A stretch of 64,000 nucleotides of DNA from assembly GCA_029717555.1 (NCBI GenBank), contig JAMDHS010000008.1:248001-312000 (forward strand). Reading direction: 5' to 3'. Source of the stretch: Peribolospora baueri (lineage: Eukaryota; Basidiomycota; Peribolosporomycetes; Peribolosporales; Peribolosporaceae). The notes beneath the pieces are model-generated. The model saw only the letters and a program-made list of their open reading frames with translations. It was not told the DNA's origin and did no database searches. Below are positions 31,597 to 43,197 of the stretch, in pieces. A program made the position numbers and the translations under genes. Positions within the stretch are counted from its first letter, which is position 1. Each line of letters opens with the position of its first letter.

Positions 31597-32927
31597 TCAC
31601 GCCGTCTTCTTCGACGCCTTGGACGGCTTCATGTACGAGGCGATGAAGAAGCGGGCGAAGAGCCAGGTGAGGGGCTGTAAAAAAAATGAATGAGCGACGC
31701 GGCGAACCGAGCGACGACGGCGAAACACGACACCCCGCCCCTCACCATCAGATAGACAACGTTGAGGAGCACGGCAAAGCGCATGCCGACGGTGCCCAGG
31801 CACGTCGTCTTTCCGCTCAGCGAGTCGAGCCAGTGCAGCGGGCTGAACTCGTATAGCTCGGGCTCGAATGGCAGTCGAGAGGGGCGGAGGTGGAGGAAGA
31901 GGTAACACGCTGCGAGCGAACCTCCTGGAGGCGACGAGAGAGGGAATCAAGACAGCTAAGTGAGCACGACGACGGAACCAAGACAGAAAAGTGAGCACGA
32001 CGACGGACAGCCACTCACCGACAACAAACTGGGAAATCTGCATCGTCGTCAGGCTCCGCTTCAGCGCACGCGGGTATGGCAAGCGAAGGGCGGAGAAGCA
32101 GTAGTAGGTGTACATGAGGGTGTGGATGAACGAGTTGAAGACGCAGAAGACTGGCGCGGGCGGCGATTGATATTCATCAGCTCGGCCGATCCTTCCTCAT
32201 ATCGTTACCACCTTCTTTTGCTCCACTCACGCCAAATCGCCGACGCCTGGTACCGGTATCCGGCCCACATGGTCAAGATGGCACCTGCATGGTGGTACTC
32301 TTGCAGCGCGCTCGACTTTTTACCCTTGCCGAGGATGATCATCGTGTCCACTATGCAGGTGACCGAAAACCAGGTACGGGTACGGGGGTTGAGACGCGCA
32401 TAAATCGCTGCCAACTGGCCGGCTGCCGTTTACTCACCGACTTCATAGAACTTGCTCAAATAGAACAAAAAGCCGAATCTCGCCAGCTTATCGGCCCAGA
32501 GCGTGTTCTGTGCGTCGCAGAACTGGAGCTTGAGTCCCTCCAACGCGCCCCGCCGGTACCCGTCGGTAAAGTGGCGAACGACGGCAGAGAACATGTGGCA
32601 GAACGTCCACAGCGAGTAGACGGCGAGCGCGGCGGAGTGGGAGACGACGGCGGCGGTGGAGAACCGGCCCTTGAGCCTGTTCTTACCGTCCTGGACCACG
32701 TTGGCATAGCTCACCCCGACGCAGTACACGGCGACAAAAGTGAGCGGCGTGGCGGGGTGGAGGAAGGACTCATACCAGCTTGCTGGCAGCAGGATCCCGT
32801 CCGGCTTGGCCGGGTACGGGAGCTCGCGCAGCTGGGCCCATGTGGGCAGCGTGGCGGCCGGGTGCGGGGAGAGGCGAGAGGCGAGGGAGGCGAGGTGGGA
32901 GGAGACGTTCAACGCGGCGGCACTCAT
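31597..32927 (-). CDS. ELO-family fatty acid elongase (beta-ketoacyl synthase)
   Basis: Exons 32438..32927, 32231..32350, 32019..32150, 31746..31924 and 31597..31674 give 332 residues. It condenses malonyl-CoA with acyl-CoA in the ER, the first step of very-long-chain fatty acid elongation. Marks: KFYEVVDTMIILGKGK, the histidine box LQEYHHAGAILTMW (Gln180 to His184), NSFIHTLMYTYY and several hydrophobic spans. The box begins with Gln rather than His, as in elongases acting on polyunsaturated or C18 substrates, and unlike yeast Elo1-3. The C-terminus KKTA fits a dilysine ER-retrieval signal. The start ATG at 32927 (MSAAALNVSS) is the first in frame; only non-ATG codons lie upstream. It is divergent from the MED5-like gene. 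Confidence 0.92.
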
Positions 32928-33852
32928 GGTGGACGCGGACGAGGGGACGCTGAGCAAGGGGAGCAGAGCGAGCGGTGGGCCGTGCGAGCAAGTCTATGAA
33001 GGAGGAGGAGGAAAGGAAGGACGGGTGTGCGTGAGGACGGCGAGGTAAAGAAGAAAACGAAAGGGGTCGCGAGGAGGGGTTGAGGAATAAAAGAAGGTGA
33101 GCCGTGCGAGAGGAAGAGAAGACTGGGGGGGGAAGATGCGGCCCCAGCGAAAAGATTCCATCCCTCCTCCATCCTTTCTTCGTCCCTCCCTCCATTTCTT
33201 GTGCTCCCTCCAACATGAGTCGGTCTCACCTGGAGGCTGGCCAAGGAACGAAGACGTTGGGGAAGCCAGAGGATGAAGCCAGGCACGACTGCCGCGCGAG
33301 GTCGCGCGAGTGAGCTCATACGACACACCACTCTCTTTCTCTCACACACACACACACACAAACAAGCCTCGTCCGAGATTTGACAGGCGAGCCAGACGTC
33401 GACGGCGGTGGGCAGGATGGAGTGCGAGTTGAAAGCGCCGTCCGCCGGCCCCGGCTCGAGTGAGTGACGTTGGGGAACCAGCAAGCCGGTCGGTCCTCCG
33501 TCTTTCCCCCGTTTCCCCCGCGCCGGTTGCCGGCTTTCCCCCAACGGCCGAACGCCGCTTGCCGCAGCGATCGCATCGATCTTAGATCTCGCCAGATCGC
33601 GTGGGTCCAACACGATCGACAAACATGAATACAGCACACACATTCGATTCGGTTTGATTTCACCCCACCGTCCTTTCCATTTGTCTTGTTCTCCCCATTT
33701 TAAATCTGACCCTCCGCTATCTGCGCATAAGCCCGGACACACGGCGTGGGAAGCTTGCACGTGCCCTCGACGCGGACGCGCCCCGATCGTCGAGCCGTCC
33801 CCTTCGGCCAGCCGAGGCGCTCCCAGCTCGCCGCCTCCTCCTCCGTCCGTCC
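32928..33852. promoter_or_regulatory. Divergent promoter region, elongase and MED5-like gene
   Basis: 925 bp between two outward-facing starts. The minus-strand side is pyrimidine-rich, as before other genes here. A CA dinucleotide run of nine units lies at 33343..33360. No gene is seen. Confidence 0.5.
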
Positions 33853-36800
33853 ATGGCCCTCGTCGAGCAGTCCGTCACGCTAGCATGCTGGAACAGAGCT
33901 CTGTCGCCGGCCAAAGTGAGCCCCAGCCTTCCTTTGTCAGGCGCCGCGTAACTGCCGCCAGCGCGAGAGAGAGCCGAGACGGACTGACTGACTGCCGTCA
34001 TCGTCCTTCTCACAGTGGTCGAGCCTCCTTGCCGAAGCGAAACGCACGGACCAGTCGTTGGGAAGGACGACGACATCGGCATCGACGTCGACGTCGGTAA
34101 CGGCAGACGAAACGCGCGATGACGACAGGTCGTTGCCTGGTGAGCACCGTCGGCTTTTGCACGTCGTCGGCGCTCGTCCCTTTCTTCTCACCTCGCCTCG
34201 CCTCGCCAGACACCTTGCTCTCCCTCATCTTCGCAGCCAGTCCGCCCCCACCTCTTCTTCTCGCCTACCTTCGTCAAGGCCTTGCCCCGTCATCCACCCA
34301 CACCCCGCTCATCGACCCCGCCTCCTTCCTGCTCTCCTTCCTCGACCACCTTTGCCGAACCACGGCGGTCCCCGTCGCCGGCGGACTAGATGGCGCTGCC
34401 GGAGTCGAGGCAGAAGTAGAAGTAGGAGCAAAAGCGGAAACGGAAGGAGGAATGGAGGGGTGGCGTTTGGAAAACGCTCGACCTTCAGCATCGCCGCTCC
34501 CCTGCCCCGATCTGGACACCGTCGAAGCCCTCTCCACCCTCGCCCTCGCCCACTTAGATCCCGAAGACCTCCAAGAACGCGCCGGTCCGCGCTCGCCGTC
34601 CTCTATCCTCGGCGCCTGTGCGCTCATCCGTCTCGCTTGCCTCCCCGTCCCCTCTTCCTCCGCACACCATCTGCCTGCGACGCCGCCTCTTCGTCCTCCC
34701 CACAGCCGGGCGAACACGAACACGAGCGCAACGATCGGTCTTGCCCTTCTCCTCCTCTCTGCCTGCGCTCCCTCCTTCTCCACCTCAGGCCCACAAGTCC
34801 CCGACTCGGCCACCGCGGAAAAGGTCCGACAAGTGCTCGAGACGATCGTGCGCGACTTGGGTTCCGTCGGCAAAACGCAGACGAGCGCGGACGAGGCGAG
34901 CGACGACGGAGAAGAGGCAGAAGCGACGCGGCGGCAGTTCATCATGTTTTTCGAGACCATTCTCGCTTGGCATCCCACCGCCGACGACGCCCGTGCCGCC
35001 GCAGACTGGGAAAAGGCACAGCGGAATGGACAAGCGACCGCGGCAATGACGACGATGATGGCCACGACGGCAAACGGGACCGGAACGGGCGCGGCGCGGG
35101 CGGACGCCCGCTTCACCGCTGGACCGTCTCTATGGCGGGACGCCGCTTCGGTCAAGACAGACTACCTTAACGCCACCGCGGGGCCCGAGGTGGTCATCGC
35201 GCTCGGCAGGCTCGTACGTCTTCGCAAGCTGCCTTCTCAACCTGCGGGTTCTCCTTCGTCCCGCTCCGATGTTTTCTGCGCGCGTGCTCACCCGTGCCTC
35301 CCTTTACATCGATTTTGGACCTTCAGGTTGGTTCGTCTGCGAGCGTCGGAGGCATGCAGGGTTGCATAGACGTGCTCAAGTCGCTTTTGGACGTTCGCTT
35401 GTCGAGGAACGGCGTGGAGCGCGTGAGTGGAGTGCATTGGCCGTTGCCAATCGAGATCGTTGAGGGCGCATATAACCACCCTCGTTCTCCTCCCTCCCTT
35501 CGTCATGGTGGCCTGGCCGAGCTGAACCTTGACTCGTCTTCTCCGCCCCTCGACCCGCACGGCCGCTGCGCAGCCGATTTCTTCTGACGCAGCGCGAGAC
35601 TTTTTCGTCCCCTTTCTTTTCGAGCTCTTCCTCGCTGCCATCGAGATGCTTGCCTCGGCCGTTGAGAGGCGACGGTCAGCGGACTCGAGGGGCGCCGCAG
35701 AGGTGGAGATGTGTTTCGACTTTGTTTGTGGGCTGGTGAGTGGAGGCGCTTGGCCGCTTCGAGCTTCAGCTTGGGACTGGCTCGTATGTTGTGGTGACCG
35801 TCTTCGCTCAGTTTTCTCTGACCCGTCGCTCCCATTTTCCTCCTTTCCAGCTCCCAGTCGTCCTTCCATCCGTCTTAGGTTCCCTAGCAGCGTCGCAGGA
35901 CGTCATGGCCGAGGACGGAGAGGGGACGTTGAGCCCGCTCCCGGTTGCGCCATTCGTCCAGGAAGCCATCTGGCTCCTCTTCACCAACAGGCCGGCTGTC
36001 TTGGACAGATGTGACGCTGGCAGGGCGAACGAGGATGGGAAGGAAAAGGCCAAGGTGGACGAGCCACTGGACCCGATGGACCTGATGGACCCGATGGATG
36101 GCATCTTTGACACGGCCTATGGAGAGGATCAGGATCAGCGAAGGATCAAGTAGGTTCTTTTTGTCGTAATCATCCATCTTCTCATTGAGCTCGGCTCCGA
36201 AAGAGGTCGCTCATCTCGTTCCCCGGTGATGGATGGGCCGTCTCTCGTGTCGTTCCTTCCTCCAGTTTCCTACCTCCGCCCATACGCTCGTCCCTTCTGT
36301 CCTCCTTCACCGCCGTCTCGCTGCTGTCTGTGGACGCTGCAAATACGTTGCTGCCCGGTTGGAGTGAGGCATTGGAGGGGCGACCCAATGCGAAGGCGGC
36401 GGCACAAGCCGAGGGCCTCGCCATCGACGTGGGTCATCGTGCCTTTTTTTTTCATGCCCTCGAGGTGAAGGATGGCCGAATGCGAAGCGCTCAAAGAGCT
36501 TGATTATTGTTTTTATTCGCCTTGCCGTCGTCCAGACATACATCGACAACGCTCTCAACGCCGCATCAAGCGTGGAAGAGACCGCCGTCACGCTCAGCCG
36601 CCTGCTCGACGACGCCCAAAAATCCGTTTCCCAGCCCATCTTCGCCGAGCTCCTCGCCCGTCGGCTTTCGATAGCCGCGTCAGGAGGTGACATCGATACC
36701 TTGGCGAGGTTTTGGAAGGAGCTCGCGGACAACAGAAGGTTTCTTGACGTTGCCTTTTTGTACGTCGCACCGGTCAAATGGATCGAGCCTGTGACGCAGT

Positions 36801-38910
36801 TTGTTGATGCGTACGTGGTGGGCGACGAGGGTGAGCAAGCAGAAAGGAGCGCGACGAATCAAAGGCCGATCAAAATTTCCTTTTCCTTGCTGAGGGATCG
36901 TCCACCTGTCTTCCTCCCAGACGACGCCTCGTACCTGTTTCCCATGTTCGGCACCGTCGTCCTTTCCCTTCAAGTCATCTTTCAACGTCACGGGGTGTGT
37001 TTGATGTGCGTTGCCCATGTGCCATCTGCCGGGACCTTTTTGACGTCTTTCCATCTTTCCCAATCTCCCTCCCTTGCCCTCTCCAGCTGTCCTCGAACCT
37101 ACAGGCCCACCTGGGCGCCGTGTCGGACGGCTTTTTCGCCCGCTTCCTCCGGTCCTCCTCCGCGGCTCTGGGGTCGCAGAGCCTGAGCGAGGAAGAGAAG
37201 GGTCTGCTCGGACGGTGGATCTCGGCGTTGTTCGACAGCGAGGGCATTTCGGATGACCTCGTTCGGTGAGAGACCGCCCTCTTGCCCGCCGACGGGGGGG
37301 CTATCACGATCATAAGCGTCGGATGAGTGGTCTCTGACCGTCGTCGCCCCTTACCCTTTGTCTTCCTTACAAACAGGTCCACGCCGCCCCAATCGCTCCT
37401 TTTCCTAACGCCCACCCTCTTCTCGCAATCGACCGCCGCGTGCAGCCTCGGCGTCATCGACTTGGACACGCTTCGGTCCGGTTTGACCTATTTTCTTCAG
37501 GGCGTCCTCAATTTCGCTCTCCCAGGGGCACTGCGTTGGCTTGCTCAGGAGATCAGAAGGCTCGGGTGAGCCATTCCGTCCGTTTCGAAGGACGAAACAA
37601 GACGCCCCGCGCCTTTCTTATGAAGACGTCGGTTAACGCTGATCTCGCCCCACCGTGTCGTCCCGTCTCGTCGCCAACATACCGATCCCCGCACGCATAT
37701 TCAGACCGACTTCGCCTCAGACTTGCATCCATCTCGACGTCCTTCACACGCTCGTCACTTCGGAATCGTTCCCGTTGCCCGTCATTCCGCTCGTCTTTGC
37801 CGACCTCGCACACGTGCTCGCTCAAGCCCCGGCGGACAAATCCGAAGTGCGGATCTCGACGGAGATCAGAGCCAAGGTGCAGGAGATGGCTGAGAGAACC
37901 AGCTGGAGTGATTGTGAGAGTGAAAAAGTCGGAACGTGTGATGTGTCACGTCTCGTCTGCTCCGGTGCTCACCCTCTCGGTACCCCCCTCCAGCACGGAC
38001 ACCTCACCCTGGAATCGAGGCCATCCGAGACGTCTTCCGATATGCGTCCTCCGTCTCCCCCATGCCGTCTCCATCCTCGGCACTTGACGACGCAGCTCTG
38101 CAGTCCGCGCTGGCGAACCCGATCAAGTCGATGAGCGTCCTTTTGGACGAGGTGCTCTCCGTGGCGCAGATCGGAGACCTGTTGGCGTTCTCCGCCAACG
38201 GAGGAGGCCAGGCGGAAGAAGAGTCGGCGGCGGGACCGGAGAGGAGAGCGAAGAAGGCGCTCGCCGCTTGTCTCGTCTTGGTTAAACCGGCGACGGGACT
38301 GGCCTCACCGGTGCCGCCTTTGCTCAGGGCATTTGTCCTCCGCACCGTTCCGGATCGTCTTCTCTCCCTCTCGGAACGCAGTCCAAAGCCGGACGATGCG
38401 ATCGGGCTGACGAGCGGCGGCGCCGACGCTACGGAGGCCCATCGACGAGGGCGACCACAGCCGGCGACGCTTTCGAACACGGCGATGACGACGATCAGGA
38501 CGCTGGCCGACGTGCTCGTGGCCTCTTTCGACCTGGCCACCCATCTGGTGGAAGGGCAGACGAGAGGCGGTGGCCACGACCGAGAAGAAGAAGAAGAAGA
38601 AGTAGTAGAGAGAGATGACGAAGACGACGGCACTGACGATCGCACAGGACCAGCGGCCGCGCGCCAACGAGCTCGCGCCGGCCTGGCAGAGCTGGGCCGC
38701 TCCTTTGCATATGCGCTGGCGCGAACCGCGGCGGCCGAAGGAGGCGGCGAAGGACGAGGAGGCGGAGGCGGACAGAGGGGAAGCGGGAGAGACGGTGGTG
38801 CGGCGGTGGCGCTTGGCAAGATGGTGAGCGGCCACGCCGTCGACGTGCCGGCTTTGCGGCCGGTGGCTCGTCTGTTTGGGACTGTGTCGTTCGACGGGAG
38901 GAGGCTCTGA
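33853..38910 (+). CDS. Mediator tail subunit 5 (MED5/NUT1)-like, 13 exons
   Basis: Exons 33853..33915, 34016..34139, 34210..35213, 35327..35422, 35574..35735, 35851..36149, 36266..36428, 36536..36830, 36921..36994, 37087..37265, 37377..37565, 37705..37913 and 37994..38910 give 1257 residues, with phases closing at every join. It begins MALVEQSVTLACWNRALSPA. It is a helical, Leu/Ala-rich protein without a catalytic motif. Segments that recall fungal Med5 are LSLIFAASPPPPLLLAYLRQ, LIDPASFLLSFLDHL, SLLSVDAANTLLPGW and SLGVIDLDTLRSGLTYFLQG with GALRWLAQEIRRLG. Med5 is a nuclear Mediator tail subunit with HEAT-like helical repeats. The gene model is firm; the family name rests on pattern memory and is moderate. 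A large alpha-solenoid of another kind is the main alternative. Confidence 0.68.
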
Positions 38911-40249
38911 TCGTGGGGTATCGGATGGGCGACGCCGACGATGGATGATCCATACCGAGCACGGTTCGTCTGATCAACGCAAAGCGAAAGACTCGAAGAG
39001 GCACTGCACTGGTCGCACGTGAGGGGAATGTGTGTAAACGGCCAAGGAATTCCGGTCATTATCCACGGGGGGGGAGAGAGAATCTTTCATGACGTTGCCG
39101 ACGTCGTGCGTTTGGACTCGTCACTGAGGAGGCTCGAGAAGGCCTGTTCGTTCGTTCATCGTTGGTCGGTCTGCTCCCCGCCGCTGGGTCGACATGGGAC
39201 CGCGAGGCACGTGTGTGTGTATCTATGGATGGACGTGCATTCACGTACGTATATGAGCGTCGACGGCTGGTCATCCGAGTTTAGAGGACGGACGGGGAAG
39301 AGGGAATGACCCGGCTCACGCGAGAGCTTGGGTGCTTGGAAACGATGAAACGTGAAAAGGGGGGGAAAAAAAAATGAGAAAGAAAAAATGAGAAAGAAAA
39401 AATTTTCAATTCAAGGTGATAGGATAGGGACGACGAAGGAGGTGTGTGAAGAGGGGGGAAGCGTCACACGCATGCATCCACCCCTTCCTTCTCCCGGTGA
39501 CAATGAATGTATCCTTTGTCTTACTTTCTTCTTCTCACCTTCATCTCGTCTCGCTTCTTCCGCAGCCGCGGCCCGTCTCCGAACGATCCGTCGCGGAGGT
39601 TGTCTGTGTGTGTGAGTGTGTGTGTGTTTTCCAATCGGGTGGGTCGAGTCGTCGGCGAGCCCGATGTGCAGCGGCTCGTGACCGGGACTGAGGAGGAGGA
39701 GATAGATCGTCACCGAGCCGAGGTGAGGAATGTGATCAAGGGGCATCATCCCTGCCGGGACGAACGGAAGCGTTTCGGCGAGGAAGGATCTTGTATTCTC
39801 GATTACGTCGCGTGATGCATATATAGCTCTTTATATACATTAATGAGAGCCAATGCGCAGAGGGATGAAGACGTAATGGGCAAGACTGGTAGCGGGTGGA
39901 TGGGGTACTACAGGTTGACCTGTGGACGCGGACGAGCGGCTGTGCAGATATAACCCTACCAGGTGTAGAGTATAAAAGAGTGGGCGGGGACGTGTCTCCT
40001 TTTAGGAGGCCCAGATCTTTCCCACCATTTCAACTCTGCTGCGTTCTAGCCTGCTCGGCATCCGCTTCCACAGTCAGTGCCGCAGGCTCAAGGGGTGCAG
40101 CAGGCAGTCTGCGTAGAACTGCCGAAGCGCGACAAACGTACACGGACTCCCTCCAACACTGCTGAACTGGAAAGGTTGTCGACCAATCTCCACGCCCGCC
40201 AAACACTCCCTCTCCCTCTCCCTTTGTGTCTGTGTTTCTGACCAACGCC
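38911..40249. other. Intergenic region with Nudix promoter
   Basis: 1.3 kb between two plus-strand genes. It includes a GA/A-rich stretch near 39355..39415, a GT-rich run near 39600..39630 and a TATA box at 39971. No coding region is supported. Confidence 0.5.
39971..39978 (+). promoter_or_regulatory. TATA box upstream of the Nudix gene
   Basis: TATAAAAG, a full TATA consensus in otherwise GC-rich DNA, 279 bp upstream of the Nudix ATG at 40250. It suggests a regulated, TATA-dependent promoter with a fairly long leader. Confidence 0.5.
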
Positions 40250-40831
40250 ATGCCAATCAACGCCGATGTTCACCTTGACTTCAATTTTGACAAGTCCCTC
40301 TCAGGATACAATGAGAGCGCGAAGGCCTACATATCTCAACTCCCTATCGAGTCTCGGCCAGACCGCCTCATCGTTGGAGTCGCTGTCACTCGCGATGATC
40401 CCCGTAAACCGGGCCTCCGGCAGCTCCTGATTGTCCAGCGCGCGGCGTCAGAAAAGTACTATCCCAACGTCTTCGAGTTACCCGGTGGCAAGGTAGATCC
40501 CGAGGACTCGACGATCCTCCACGCCGTCGCTCGCGAACTCTTGGAGGAAACAGGCCTTTCCGTTCGCAGGATTACCTCCTTCATCAAAAGCTTCGAGTAT
40601 ACCACCTCCAAGTCCATGCCCGACGGTAGTAGTCAGCTGGTCATAAAAAGGTCTCTCCAACTCAATTTCATGACCGAAGTGGCCGACACGAGCAGAGTCG
40701 TTCTCTCTCCAGAGGAGCATCAGAACTACCGCTGGGTGTCTTCAATGAAGGAGTTGCAAGGGCTTGACGTCACCGAGAAGATGGCGGACGTCATCGATGA
40801 GGTTTTCAGGAAGATGTCAGGAAAAACTTGA
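40250..40831 (+). CDS. Nudix hydrolase
   Basis: Single exon, 193 residues, starting MPINADVHLDFNFDK. The Nudix box at 79-103 reads GGKVDPEDSTILHAV then ARELLEETGL: the RELLEE metal-binding core is intact. The first Glu position is Asp and the spacer to RE is one residue longer than the textbook GX5EX7REUXEEXGU pattern, a variant I recall from fungal members. Nudix enzymes cleave nucleoside diphosphates linked to another group; the substrate cannot be read from the sequence. No targeting signal is seen. A frame extension upstream starts only at GTG (40226), so the ATG is preferred. It lacks introns and has a TATA box, unlike its neighbours. Confidence 0.88.
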   Translation: MPINADVHLDFNFDKSLSGYNESAKAYISQLPIESRPDRLIVGVAVTRDDPRKPGLRQLLIVQRAASEKYYPNVFELPGGKVDPEDSTILHAVARELLEETGLSVRRITSFIKSFEYTTSKSMPDGSSQLVIKRSLQLNFMTEVADTSRVVLSPEEHQNYRWVSSMKELQGLDVTEKMADVIDEVFRKMSGKT

Positions 40832-42340
40832 CGGCCAGCAAAAGAGATGAGCTCAATTGGCCTCACAAGTATGCGTGTTTACTGCGATAGCTTATTCGGC
40901 TTTAAGATCTCCTAGATTTTGGCCGGCCGTATAAGAATCGAAAGACGGGCGTGTGGACGTCGCTCCACGAGTTGAAACCACATTCTTACTGTACTGTCAA
41001 GAAGACGGACGGCGTGTATCCAAGAAATGACACAATTAAGACACGTGTCTCCCGACTATCTATATGCGTATGGCCACTCTACGTATTGTGCGCTTCAAGA
41101 GAATGGCTGACAGCCGGGGAAACGACATTTCGACCGCCAAGGAACGACCGTCGGCTCACCTTTTCTTCTCATGGACTGGATGACCGGCCGGCAAATCGAC
41201 TTGCGCAAGAAGCGATCCATCGGAGGTGGCTGTAGTCGAAAAGATGCTCGATCAAGTCGCCGCTCTCGTCGTCCAGCTCACCTTGGGTTCGTCATACCGC
41301 CGCACGATACTTGGCTGTCGCCCCGAGACTTAGAGAACCCTCCGGTGTCTGTCCCGTCTTACCTTCGCCGACGACTCGACCCCATCATCCTTCACTTCTT
41401 TCTTTACGGCGGCAAGTGTGATGTTCGGGACTTGCTCGTCCTACGCTCACTCAAGGCCGTAGCTGTGCCTCCTTCACCGACAGTTGCTCCGTCATCGAAC
41501 CGAATTCACTGTTGTGGGTATCGTGATTAACTCCTTTTTTAATCAGCTGGAACCGTCACGGTTGTAGATTTAATCAACCCACGTTCAGTTTCAGACCTGG
41601 TCATGCATATGTTCATCGCCGCGACGGGGGTCCTCGCGTGTGTGCAATGAGAGGGGAGAACGTTCAGCCACGGAAGTCCACCCTGTGGCGTGGCGGCGCT
41701 GACGAAGACGAATGCCTGATGCGGCCCGGGCCGGACGCATCTCAACGCGGCCCCTGTTAACGGGACTAGCTAGCTAGGTAAACAAAAGAAAAAAGACTCG
41801 GACCTCGCCTGCGCATGTCGGCGCCGCTCTGGAATGACGGGACGTGAAGGCGAGCTGGGCGGGCGGGGGCGCGGAACGGCTGTTTGTGCTCGGCCTCAAG
41901 GATGTCCGACAGTTCTCGTCTCGTCTCGCGGGTGCGGCCAAGCAAGGACGCCAGAACAAATCGTTGGCGCTCGTTCGCTTCCGGATCGCCCTTACATGCA
42001 TAACGGCCTGGCCTGGCCTGTCCGGACGATCACATCCTGGGCGCACGGAAGATGCGCGCGGGTTGGTGCAAAAAAGAAAAACAAGAACCGACCGACCGAC
42101 CGACCGACCGATGCGGTTGGTTGGTTGGCTCAAGGCGACGGAGACAAGAGACGGAAAGACGCCGGCCCAATCCAATCCAATCCAATCCCACGACTGCTGC
42201 TGCGGCTGCGGCCACGACGCACCGGCGGACTGTGACGATGAGCTCACACGACCGGCGGCACATTCCAAACATTCACACTCAACACTCACACACGCACGCA
42301 CACTATTGGACCGGCGGCGGCTTGCCCCTTCGGCCCAATT

Positions 42341-42366
42341 AAAAAAAAAAAAAAAAAAAAAAAAAA
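42341..42366. repeat. Poly-A tract of 26
   Basis: The longest homopolymer in the window, 26 uninterrupted A. It could be replication slippage or the tail of a retroposed sequence; no recognisable body precedes it. Confidence 0.85.
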
Positions 42367-42530
42367 CAAGGGAGACAATTCTTCCCTTCTCTTCTTGTGA
42401 CCTATTGTTTACGTCCCGCCGCGCCCATTTCCAACGGGCGCACTTCTTCCTTCCTTTCCCTTTACCTTGTACCGGGCCCAAGGCCAGTTGTCTGTCCGTT
42501 TGTCTACATACAGTTTGTCTGGTCAATCCG

Positions 42531-42556
42531 GGACGGGACGGGACGGGACGGGACGG
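42531..42556. repeat. GGACG pentanucleotide array
   Basis: Five tandem GGACG units followed by a GGGGCG end. One of several pentamer arrays between genes. Confidence 0.85.
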
Positions 42557-43197
42557 GGCGAAGGAAGAAGAGTACGTCCGTTCATTCCACGCATCCGAGA
42601 GCACAAACTGTTTACACGTGTCGACGAAACGGGCAGGGAGGGGTAAACACAAGGGGGTAAGCGGGATGTTGGGGAAGGGGAGGGGAGAGAGCGAGCGGGC
42701 GAGCGGGCACGGGATGCGAGGCGAGGCGGGGCGAGCGATAACTTAGATGCTGAGGGGCAGCAAAGCCATCAGCTACGAAGGAAGGGAAGGAAGGGAGTGG
42801 CACTGGACCAGACCAGACCGGTCGGGCCAGGGCCAGGGCACAACCGGAGCGGAGGGAGCACAGAAAAAGGAAAAAGCGGAAAGGGAAGGTGAGGGGAGAC
42901 ACAGAGAGACGTAGGGATGGGATGGATGGAAAGGGAGAGAGAAAAAGGAGGCTTCTTGTTTGAGAATGGATGCTATAGAGGTACAGATGATGATTGACGC
43001 GAGACGGGATCATGATGCCGGAGAGAGGACGAGAGATCGGGCAAGGGGATAGAGAAGCGGGTCGCGCTTCGGGGGACATAGGCGTTTTTGAAGACGGGAA
43101 CGGAGGGGGTCAACTTGCATGTGCCGAGAGGGAAGAGTCGATTATGCCGATTAAGAGAGGAAAGCCATAGGGGGAGGGTTAGGGGGTGTGCGTGCGA

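Larger units (their letters stand above)
40832..43197. other. 2.4-kb gene-free region between Nudix and cyclin
   Basis: 3' ends of two convergent genes plus unexplained sequence. It holds an ACCG array followed by GGTT units (42095..42128), a 26-A tract (42341..42366) and a GGACG array (42531..42556). Small frames such as 41171..41530 show no domain and are not called. Confidence 0.5.

Noticed and set aside
38004-39059. 351-codon minus-strand frame opposite the last MED5-like exon
   Set aside because: Antisense shadow of a phase-consistent coding exon; Ser/Ala/Pro-biased.
40951-41530. Small plus-strand frames downstream of the Nudix gene
   Set aside because: No domain, no consistent splicing and no similarity that I recognise.
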